A DNA stretch of 64,000 nucleotides from Flavobacteriales bacterium (GTDB lineage: Bacteria; Bacteroidota; Bacteroidia; Flavobacteriales_F; PHOS-HE28), in contig JADJTW010000031.1 in assembly GCA_016710965.1 (NCBI GenBank), forward strand, positions 682,001-746,000, read 5' to 3'. The notes under the pieces were generated by a model. That model was not told the DNA's origin and ran no database searches. It saw nothing but the letters and a program-made list of their open reading frames with translations. Each line of letters begins with the position of its first letter. Position 1 is the first letter of the stretch. Made by a program: the position numbers and the translations under genes. Below are positions 1 to 9,500 of this stretch, in pieces.

Positions 1-2
1 TC

Positions 3-419
3 AGGAGCGAAGGGCACACCGTAGGGAATCATACGTGGAGCCACGAGAACGGATGGCGTACCACGCTGCTCGATTACATAGCAAGCATCGAGCGCACGCA
101 GGCCATTACCGGCACCCGGTTGTTCCGCCCGCCTTATGGCCGGATCACCCGTGCGCAATCACGCGCCGTGCGCACGCGTCAAGACATTGTGATGTGGAGC
201 GTGCTGAGCGCGGACTACGACACCCGGACAAGCGAAGAGGAGTGCCTGCGCAATGTGGTGCGCCATGCCAGGCCGGGCTCCATCATCGTCTTCCATGATA
301 GCGTGAAGGCAGAGCCTCGGCTGCGATACGCGCTGCCGCGCGTCCTGTCGCATTTCGGCTCCTTGGGCTACGCCTTCAAGTGCCTGCCGGAATCGGGGAT
401 CAAGGCTGCACGCTCGTAA
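3..419 (+). CDS. Polysaccharide deacetylase family protein (NodB homology), 3' part
   Basis: The gene is cut by the left edge of the window; the open frame runs in from base 3 and about 138 residues remain. It shows the NodB-fold motifs of carbohydrate esterase family 4: a metal-binding HTWSH (H-S/T-x-x-x-H type) near the visible N-terminus, RPPYGR (motif 3), a W-S-x-x-x-x-D-Y-D segment, and a closing IIVFHDS (motif 5). Such enzymes remove acetyl groups from GlcNAc polymers such as peptidoglycan or exopolysaccharide. The substrate cannot be told from this piece. Its last 20 bases overlap the end of the convergent OmpA-type gene. Confidence 0.85.
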   Translation, partial: RSEGHTVGNHTWSHENGWRTTLLDYIASIERTQAITGTRLFRPPYGRITRAQSRAVRTRQDIVMWSVLSADYDTRTSEEECLRNVVRHARPGSIIVFHDSVKAEPRLRYALPRVLSHFGSLGYAFKCLPESGIKAARS

Positions 420-2607
420 CCGTCCATTCATTTCGACGGTTGGCAGCATGCTCCGCCTCGGTGCATTGCACGCCGGGGACGCAATGGTTCACAAGTCGGG
501 TGGCTCCGAAGCCTCGTGCGCGCATGCGCTCCTTGACCACGCCGCGCGTACGCAGGTATTCCATGATCGCATCGGCACGGCGTTGCGTGAGGCGGAGCAT
601 CGCTTCGCCATCGCCGCGGGCATCGCTATGCACGCCGATCTCGATGCTCACGGCAGGATTCACCTTCAAGCGGTCGGCCAGCTGGTCCAGTTCGCCGCGT
701 GCCTGCGGATCGAGCTGCACGCTGCCTTCGGCCCATCGAATGAACTTCAACGGCATGGGCTCTCCAGGCACGATCTCCTCGAGTTCCAGTTCGCGCGCTG
801 CGCTCAAGTCGATGATGCCTTGCTTGACACCGATGGTGCTCACCGGGATGTTCATGCTGAAGTAACCGGGCTTCTCGATGATCACCTCGAACTCTTCGTT
901 GCTCTGTAGGCGCATGTCGATGTCTCCACCATCGCCCGTCACTTCGGCCTCGGTCTGGAAGGTCTCCAGGTTCACGCAGGTGACGGTAGCGCCAGCCACG
1001 AAGCCGAACTTGCCCTTCTGGCGTACCACTCCGCGCAACCACACGCCAGCATCGGCCACCAGATGCAAGTCGCGCGTAACGATCTGCTGGCGCTCGATAT
1101 CCTCGGTGCTCAGGTGCTGCTCTGCCTCGTAACGGCCCTGCATGTTGGCCACGATGCGATACTCGACGCCTTTGCGCACCCCGAAAGTGTACTCTCCGCG
1201 CGCATCCGTCCGTGTTGTCGCCACCAAAGCACCTCCCACTTCGAGGAGCTGCACTTCCGCATCGCTCACCGGCGTTTCGTATTCGTCATCGATCACCACG
1301 CCGGTGCATAGGAAACGCTCCTCCAGCGGCGCCAGCATCTCGAACGCGTAGATGTCATCATCGCCCTGGCCGCCGGGACGATTGCTGCTGAAGAAGCCGC
1401 GCTTGCCGGAAGCGTCGATGATGAAGGCCATATCGTCCTTGGGCCCGTTGACCGGAGCACCCAGGTTGAGCGCGCTTGCGAACTCGCCTTCGCTTCCCCG
1501 GGCTGCCTTGTAGATGTCGATGCCGCCAAGACCAGGATGACCATTGCTGCTGAAATAGAGCGAGCCATCGGCCGCTACGAAGGGGAACGATTCGTTGTGG
1601 GCTGTGTTGATGGCCGGTCCGAGGTTCTGCGGTTCGCCCCATTGGCCGCCCTGGTCCATGCATACATAGATGTCCGTGCCGCCGGATCCGCCAGGCATAT
1701 CGCTGACGAAATACAACCGTCGGCCATCGGGGGAGAGCGCGGGATGGGCAATGGACACTTCGCTGTTGTTGAACAGGAACTGCTCTTCGCCGGAGTAACC
1801 GCCCGGGGCCAGGCGTGCGCGGTAGATGCCCAGGCGGCTGATCCCTTGCTGACTGCGCTGCGCGCGGCCCTTGAAATAGTTATTCCGCGTGAACCAGATG
1901 ACATCGCCGCTGGCGCTTGCGGTGGCAGGGCCTTCGTGGTACTTGGTATTCACAGATCCGGCGAGGGGCTGCGCTCCTGCGAGGTCGCCATTGGGTGTCA
2001 CATCGGCCGTGAAGAGGTCGAGGAAGGGCTGGTCGTTCCATGCCGCGCGACGCTCGATCATCATGGTCTCGTTGCGGCTGCTGGCGAAGAGCACACGGCC
2101 CTGACCGAGCCATGCTGTCCCGAAATCGGAGTATGGGGTGTTCACGCTGGTGCTCCGCACTGTGAAACGGTCTTGGTCCAGCTGGAACTTGCGCGCGAAA
2201 CCGGTGAGGTTGCTGCGGCGTGCTCCACCTTCGGCTTGGGTCAAAGCCAGGTAGCGGTCCATCCACTCCTCCGCTTCGGCATAGCGCCCATTGCTTTTCA
2301 GGGCTTCTGCATAGTTGTACAAGTCCAGGGGTTCGCGGTTGAGGAATTTGACCACGACGGCGTACCACCGCTCCGCCTCAACAGTATCGCCCAAGCGGAA
2401 GCTGCATTCGGCCAGGCGCTTGGTCACGTGCTCGTTCACCGCACCCAATTCGGTGGCCGTTCGGTAGAGCGCAGCCGCGCGCGCGTAGGACATCTGCTGG
2501 AAATGCCGGTCTGCCTCGCGGATGTACGGATCGGCATTGCCTTGCGCAGATGCATGCGCAGCTGCGCAGAGCAACAGGACGAAGAGGAGCAATGCGCGGG
2601 CGTTCAT
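400..2607 (-). CDS. PorE-like OmpA-family protein with TPR, PD40 propeller and carboxypeptidase-regulatory domains
   Basis: This 735-aa protein has a signal peptide ending at A-S-A-Q. TPR-like helices follow (about residues 25-140), then a PD40/WD40-type beta-propeller (about 150-460, with S-P-D-G-x-x-L-Y-F-V-S and S-S-N-x-x-G blades), one or two carboxypeptidase-regulatory-like domains (about 465-620) and a C-terminal OmpA peptidoglycan-binding domain containing LTQRRADAIMEYL. This order matches Porphyromonas PorE, which tethers the type IX secretion system to peptidoglycan. The start at 2607 puts the ATG directly before a signal peptide, 4 bases after the PorP/SprF stop, so the two are co-transcribed. 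It is the last gene of the adhesin locus. An adhesin-specific anchor rather than PorE itself is possible. Confidence 0.85.
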   Translation of the reverse strand: MNARALLLFVLLLCAAAHASAQGNADPYIREADRHFQQMSYARAAALYRTATELGAVNEHVTKRLAECSFRLGDTVEAERWYAVVVKFLNREPLDLYNYAEALKSNGRYAEAEEWMDRYLALTQAEGGARRSNLTGFARKFQLDQDRFTVRSTSVNTPYSDFGTAWLGQGRVLFASSRNETMMIERRAAWNDQPFLDLFTADVTPNGDLAGAQPLAGSVNTKYHEGPATASASGDVIWFTRNNYFKGRAQRSQQGISRLGIYRARLAPGGYSGEEQFLFNNSEVSIAHPALSPDGRRLYFVSDMPGGSGGTDIYVCMDQGGQWGEPQNLGPAINTAHNESFPFVAADGSLYFSSNGHPGLGGIDIYKAARGSEGEFASALNLGAPVNGPKDDMAFIIDASGKRGFFSSNRPGGQGDDDIYAFEMLAPLEERFLCTGVVIDDEYETPVSDAEVQLLEVGGALVATTRTDARGEYTFGVRKGVEYRIVANMQGRYEAEQHLSTEDIERQQIVTRDLHLVADAGVWLRGVVRQKGKFGFVAGATVTCVNLETFQTEAEVTGDGGDIDMRLQSNEEFEVIIEKPGYFSMNIPVSTIGVKQGIIDLSAARELELEEIVPGEPMPLKFIRWAEGSVQLDPQARGELDQLADRLKVNPAVSIEIGVHSDARGDGEAMLRLTQRRADAIMEYLRTRGVVKERMRARGFGATRLVNHCVPGVQCTEAEHAANRRNEWTVTSVQP

Positions 2608-2611
2608 CGGT

Positions 2612-3529
2612 TCAGAAATAGCGCGGCGACACCGTACGACCGGTGAAGAAGCGCAGGTCGTAGTTGAGCATGATCTCGTGCGTGCCCGCATTGTATGCGC
2701 CTATGCGCGTAGTGGTGAGGTCGAAGGCGTAGCCGATGCGGAATTGATCGTTCACCTGGTACTGCCCGAGCACGCCGATCGAATTGCCCACGCGGTACAT
2801 GGCGCCCAGCCAGATGCGCTCGCGGAAAAGGAAGTTGGCGTTAAGGTCTACCGAGAGCGGCGCACCACCTACGGCCCGCACCATGAAGGAGGGCTTGAAC
2901 TTGATCGACCGGTCGAGGTCCAAGACGTAGCCCCCGAGCAGGAAGAAGTGCCGCACCTCGCTGGCCGTGACGATACCGGCCTGGTTCACCGCATCAATGT
3001 CGTTCTGCAAGAGCTTCGGAGTGCTCAGCCCGACGTATGCTCGTGGCGTATGCCAGAATAGGCCGAAGCCGAAATTGGGCAGCGCCTTGCCGGTGATGTT
3101 CACGCTGGCGGCATCGGGGTCCACACTGGTGAGCGCAGCGAGGTCCGCCTGGTAGAGGTTCACCCCGCCCTTCAAGCCGAAAGCGAGCCGTGATGAGGGC
3201 CCTGTTCGGATGCGATAGGCGTAGTCGAGATAAGCTCCCGTCTGACGCGTTGGGCCCACCTTGTCGTTGAGCAGGCTGAAGCCCAACGCCATGTTCTCCT
3301 TGGGCAGTGGCGTATGCGCAAGAACGGTTTGCGTGGAGGGCGCCCCGGCGAAGCCCACCCACTGATGACGGCTGAGGGCCATCACGGTGAAGACATCGGC
3401 GCTGCCCGCATACGCCGGGTTCACCGCAAGTGTATTGAACATGTACTGGCTGAAGAGCGGGTCCTGTTGCGCACGTGCCTTGGCCGCGATGAGCAGCGCA
3501 ACGATGAGGAGGGTGCGAAGCTTCATCAT
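2612..3529 (-). CDS. PorP/SprF family type IX secretion membrane protein (partner of giant repeat protein)
   Basis: A 305-aa outer-membrane beta-barrel of the PorP/SprF family. After a signal peptide (K-A-R-A-Q) comes the family signature DPLFSQYMFNTLAVNPAYAG, then HQWVGF. The family's G-A-x-x-D-Y-A-Y and G-T-H-E-I-M-L-N-Y-D blocks follow, the last near the C-terminus. SprF is needed for secretion of the SprB adhesin in Flavobacterium and PorP is a T9SS component. The ATGATG start overlaps the TGA of the upstream giant gene (ATGA), so translation is probably coupled and this protein likely handles that giant adhesin. Confidence 0.93.
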   Translation of the reverse strand: MMKLRTLLIVALLIAAKARAQQDPLFSQYMFNTLAVNPAYAGSADVFTVMALSRHQWVGFAGAPSTQTVLAHTPLPKENMALGFSLLNDKVGPTRQTGAYLDYAYRIRTGPSSRLAFGLKGGVNLYQADLAALTSVDPDAASVNITGKALPNFGFGLFWHTPRAYVGLSTPKLLQNDIDAVNQAGIVTASEVRHFFLLGGYVLDLDRSIKFKPSFMVRAVGGAPLSVDLNANFLFRERIWLGAMYRVGNSIGVLGQYQVNDQFRIGYAFDLTTTRIGAYNAGTHEIMLNYDLRFFTGRTVSPRYF

Positions 3530-6500
3530 CGGTTGAGATAGATGAAGCCGGTGTAGGGGTCGCGGCCCGTGCCGAGTTCCAGCACATAGTAGTAGGTGCC
3601 TGCTGGTGCCGGGCCCGCAAGGGCGGCCTTGGGCGAGCTGCCATCCCACACCACGCTCTTGTTGTCGTAGCCTGCGGCTTCGTACATGAGCGCACCCCAG
3701 CGATTGAAGATGCTGATGGTATTCGCAGGGTAGCCTTCGATGCCGGGGATGAGGAAGAGCTCGTTCACGCCATCGCCGTTCGGTGAGAAGGTCTCGGGTA
3801 TGAAGACCTCGTCCTCGAAGTCGCATGGGCTCTGGCCAGTGATGCGCAAAACGCTGCAGGCGTATTGGTCCTGCACGAATGCCTCGAAGGATAGGCTGGT
3901 GAGAATTGGATCGCTCGTGAACACATAGGGCGCACCCGCTGATATGGTGCCGCTCAATCCTGTCACTTCATAGGTGCTCGTGTCGCCGCTCTGCAGGGTA
4001 AACGTCACGATGTACGTACGGTCGGTGGTGTTGCACGTTGCGGTCAAGTCGAGCACCTCTACGCTGGTGACCACCTTCACCTTCACCAAGGCGGTTGCGC
4101 TGCCGCAACCCGCCACAGTCACGGTATATCGGTAGTAGTACTCGCCCGGCGCAATGCCCGTAGTGTTGAGCGCCCCACCGGTGAGACCGCCGGTACCATC
4201 GACATCGGTCCAGGAGCCACCGGCCTGAGGCGTTCCTTGCAATCCGCTGAACAGATCGAGCGCGAGCAGCGTGTCGCACGCGAGCAGCTCACCATTGGCT
4301 CCCGCATCGGGCGGATCATTCACCGTGATGCTGATCGTTGCGGTCGCATCAACGCACGGCGCATCGCCAGCGACGGTATATGTGTACATGCCAGCAGGAT
4401 CCGAACCGGGTTGGAAGAGGCCGTTATGCGGCTGGCTCTGCGGACCAGACCACGTGCCATCTGGATCGGGGGCGCCTGTCAGCAGTGAGAACAGATCAAC
4501 AGCATTGGCGTTGGAGCAAAGCGTGAGGCTCGTTCCCGTGCCAGCGATCGGGAAGGTGGTCGCGCTGAGAAGTACGCAGGCCGTCACGTTCCCGCAGCCC
4601 GCATCGATCACTGTGTAGCAGAATTGGTAGGGCCCGCCCACCGGCAGATCGCTCACATCGAGCACTCCGTTCACCAACGAGGCGCCGGTGCCTGCAATAT
4701 CGGTCCATGTGCCGCCGAGCGTGGGCGTGCCGCCAAGCGCATCCAACAGGTCATAGGACGTAGTGCTGCCGCACACGCTCACCGTGCTATCGTTGCCAGC
4801 ACTGCTCCCTGAGCCGACCACCACAGTGGCCGTGGCGCTCATGTTGGGGCAGGGGCCATTGCCCAGCACGGTGTATACACAAGGCCAACTGCCATTGCCC
4901 GCGACGCTCGGGTTGAATATGCTGCCAGTGAGCGCGCCAGAGCCACCATCGGTCCATGCGCCGCCTGGTTGCGCATTCGGGCCGAGCGCAGCGAAGAGGT
5001 CGATGGAGGTTTGCGACAGGCAGGCATCCACCGTGGTGCTCGTGCCTGCATTGCTGGCCTGGAACAAGTCCACAGTGAGCAACGCGCTAGATTCTGCACA
5101 TGGTGCCGCACCAGTAACAGTGTAACGGTAGACCCCGGGCAGGTCGCTCGCCGGGTTGAAGAAGGCGACATGAGGAACGTCTCCACCGGTGACGTACACC
5201 CAGGTGCCCCCGCTCTGCGGACTGTTCAACAGGAAGCTGAACATGTTGATCGGCGAATCGCTCGAACAAACCGTGGCCGTGTTGTTCTGGCCGGCGTAGG
5301 GCGCCGGGTTCTCGGTCACGGTCACGAACTCGCAATCGGTGGGGCAAGGACCGGTGCCTTGCACGCAATAGCGATAGATGCCCGACGCGTCGATGGCGGG
5401 GTTGTAGACCTCGTTGTGCAGAACGTTGCCGCCGGTGACATATACCCAGCTGCCTCCCGGCTGGGCGTTGGGCCCGAGCAAGGCGAACATGTTGAAGGCC
5501 GTATCGGTGGAGCAAACCACGGGGAAGGCCGGTGCGCCTGCATTCGCGGCCGGGGTCTCGGACATGATCACGTCGGCGGTATCCGCCGGGCAAGCGCCAA
5601 CACCACCCACTATGTAGTGGTAGATGCCGGGATCATCCGTGGCGGGCACGTACACAGCACCATGGGGCGCCCAACCAGGTGAGAACCATTGTCCGCCAGC
5701 ATCGGGGCCGCCACTGAGCGCCCCGAACATGTTGAATGTGGCAATGGTGCACACATTCCCTGAGCCATTGGTTCCGGCAAAAGGTCCTTCGAGCAACTCG
5801 ATGCTCACGCGCGCGGTGTCGCTCGTGCATTGCGAACCGCCGGGCAGCACGTAGTCGAAATGATACGTGATGCCTATGGCATCACCAACGGTCGCCCATG
5901 TCGATCCGCTGACGCCATTCGCATTGTCCGGGTTCAACCAGAAACCGCCTGCCTGCGATGTGCCGCCGAGCGCGGCGAATAGATCCACGATCTGCCCATA
6001 ACAAGCCTGCGAGCTGCTGTCTATCCCAGCATCAAGTGCATCCACCACGTTCAGGGCCACCTGGGCGCTGGTGGCGACGCACGGGCCGTTCGCCGCTTGC
6101 GCATAGGTGAAGACGCAGGTGCTCCCGCTCCCCATTCCGGTTGGATCGAAGATCCCATTGATCAATTCACCCTGGCCACAGACCGTGCTCCATGATCCAC
6201 CAGGTGATGGTGAGCCGCCCAAGCCATCGAGCAGTGCGATGGGGTCCGCGCCCACACAGGCCGTGATGGAACCATTGCTGCCCGCGCTGGCGGCTTGCGT
6301 GAGGGTTATGACGACCTGGGCTGTGGCGTTGCTGCAAGGAGCTATGCCGAGCACTGTGTACACATAGGGCCCGGGCAGGTCCACCTGAGGATCGAAGAGC
6401 GGGCCGTGCGGGCCGCCATAGGTCCAGGAACCATTGGTGTCGGGCAATCCCGCGAGCAATGAGATCAAAGGAACAGGGGCCTGCGCACTGCACAGATTCG

Positions 6501-9500
6501 CAAGCGTGCTGATCCCCGCATCCGCCTGTGGGCTTTCCACGATGGTCACTGTCGCAGAATCGCTCGCGCATGGAGGAGTACCCAGGAGCTTGTACTTGTA
6601 CGCGCCCGGTTGCGATGTGCCAGGACTGTAAATATCTGTGACGACCGCGCCGCTGGGATCGGTCCACGTTCCGCCGGTCTGTTCGCCCGTGAGGTGGTCG
6701 AAGAGCGAGAAGGGTGCAACGCTCTCGCACACCTGCACCGTGCCGCCCGTACCCGCTTCCACGGCGCCATACTCGAACACAGTCACATAGGCGCTGTCGG
6801 CAGGGCAACCCGCATTCTCGTTGACACGGTACTTGTACAGCCCTGGGCCATCCACCACCGGATCGTAAATGCCGGAGTGTCCTGCACCCGAAGGATTGGA
6901 CCAAACCCCACCGAACTGCGCACCCGTGAGGTAACTGATCAGCGAGACGATCGGACTGCTGCTGCACATCTCCAACGAGCCATCGTTTCCGGCATCAGGT
7001 TGATCGTAGAATGTCACGACCAACGATGCTTGCGCATTGGCGCAGGGGGGCGCACCGGTTACCGTGTAGATGTATGTTCCGCTCTGTGCGCTCGCTGGAT
7101 CGAGAATAGGGCTCACAGTGGCCATGCCGAGGGTGAATGCGCCACCCGATTGCGGAGTGCCGCCCAAGAGGTTGAATAGATTGATCTGCCCGCTGGTGCG
7201 ACAGAAGCTGTGGCTGCCACCTGTTCCGGCATTGGCGGCTTGGTTCACCACTATAGTGACGAACGCATCGGCATTGCCGCACGCGCCAACACCAGCCACA
7301 CGGTAGCGGTAGGTGCCCGGCACAGAAACGCCGGGCTGGAAGAAGTTGCTCACCACGTTGGAGTAGTTCGGGGCAGGGCCGCTCCATTGTCCACCGGCTT
7401 GCGGATTGCAACCGAGAAGTAAGAACATGTTGATGGAAGTGCCGGTGGAACAGAGCGTCGCGCTGCCGTTGCATCCTGCGATCGGCGGCGCGCTAACCGT
7501 CAGCGTAACCTGCGCATCATCCGATCCGCAGGTATTGGAGACCGAATAGGTATACACCCCAGGAGGAGATACCCCGGGTTGGAAGAAGCCCGAAGAAGGC
7601 GGGTTGAGCGGCTCGGGGCCGACCCATGTGCCGAAGGGATCAGGATTGCAGCCCAGCAAGGTGAAGAGATTGACCGTGTTGCCGGGTTGCGCTGCCGAAG
7701 CGCAATACGATGCGCCCGCATCGCAGCCAGCGAAGACCAGATCGGTCTCGAACACCGACACCACGCCGGTATCGTTCACGCAGGGCGAGGTGCCTGTAAT
7801 GATGTAGCGATAGTCGCCTTCGTCATCCGTCGCCGGGTTGTATGAACTGCTATGCGGCAACAGATCCGGCCCCAACCAGAAGCCGCCTGTTTGCGGATCG
7901 CATGTGAGCACGTTGAAGAGCTGGAATGACGGCGAGTTGGCGCACACCGTCACCGAACTTGGGCAGCCTGCATTGGCCTCCTGCACTTCGGTCACGTTCA
8001 CCACGGCCACATCCTCTCCGCAAGGAGCCTGGCCCGCTACGCGATACTCGTAGAGACCGGTCGCATCCTGGCTTGGCGTGTACGTTGCGCCGCCCGCATG
8101 CAGAATGTTGTTGAAATACCAGCTGCCCCCCGTATTCGGGTTGCCCGTGAGGAGGTTGAACATGCTGAAGGGCGCCGTGCTCGAACAGATGGTAGTGGTG
8201 CCATCATTCCCGGCCCAGGGCGCCTGCACCTCCGTGACTGTCACTGTGGAATTCGCGCTGCTGCAAGGAGGGCTCCCGTTCAGCACGTAGTAGAACGTGT
8301 TCGAGTTGTCGACGGCAGGATTGTAGTTGGCGCTATGGACCATGCCGTTCGGTGCTCCAACACGCCACTGCCCGCCATTCTGGGGATTGCCTCCGAGCAA
8401 GGCGAACATGCTGAATTGGCCGGCATTGCTGCACACGGTCGTAGTCGCGCTGGTGCCCGGGTTGGGCGCGGCAACTACGGTGAGGGTGAGGTCGGCACTG
8501 TCGGCAGCGCACCCCACGCTGCCAACGAGCAGATAGCGGAAGTGGTACACGCCAGCACCGCTCGCACTGGCGTTGAAGAATTGTCCCGCGAGATTGCCTG
8601 TGTTGTCCAGATCGGCCCATGTGCCGCCCCCCTGCGGGCCACCGCTGAGCAGATTGAACAGGTTCACAGCAGTGCTGCTGCTGCAGGCACTGGCGTTGGT
8701 GTTGTTGCCAGCATCCAGTTGCGCCGTGATGATCACATCCACGTGCGCGTGGTCATCGCCGCACTGGCCGAATCCCTCTACTTCATATCGGAATTCATAC
8801 GTGCCCGGAGACAGTCCGCTGTAATTGAACAAGTTGCCGGTGAGTTGCCCGGTGTTATCCAAGTCCTCCCATGTACCCCCGAGGTCGTATGGGCCGGTGA
8901 TCCCGGTGAAGAGATTCACCGTTCCGTTTCCTTGGCAAACCGTGATCGTTCCATCTCCACCGGCATTGGGTGCTTGAATGACGAAAGCCGAGAGCGTTGC
9001 GCTCGCGTTGGTGCAAGGCGCGAGCCCAGCGATGGAATACGTGTACACGCCGGGTTGCGAAGTGCCAGGGACGAACGTTCCCGTCGAAGCGCCCCCAGGC
9101 CCCGTCCACGCACCGCCCGGTTCAGGATTTCCGTTCAGCTCGTTCAACATGTTCACCGGTCCATCGGTGCTGCACCGCGTGAAGCTGTCGTTGGTTCCCG
9201 CGTTGGGCTGATGGTTCACGCTCACGGTTACCACGGCGGTCGCATTCGCGCAGGGTGCAAGTCCCGCAACCGTATAGGTATATCCCCCGGTTTGCGAAAG
9301 ACCAGGTGTGAAGGTGCCCGTATGGCTGTTGCCATCGGGGCGAGTCCATGTGCCGCCGACCATCGGCGTACCACCAAGCAGGTTGAACAGCGGGAATGCA
9401 GATGCATTGTCGCACACCGTAGTGGATGCATTCGTTCCCGCATTCGGTGCGGTGTTCACATTCACGGCAACGAATCCGGTGTCGTTAACGCACGGGCCAC

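Noticed and set aside
1537..2646. 369-aa open frame on the plus strand opposite the PorE-like gene
   Set aside because: It is antisense to a gene with clear TPR, propeller and OmpA motifs and has no domain or signal of its own; high GC lengthens such shadow frames.
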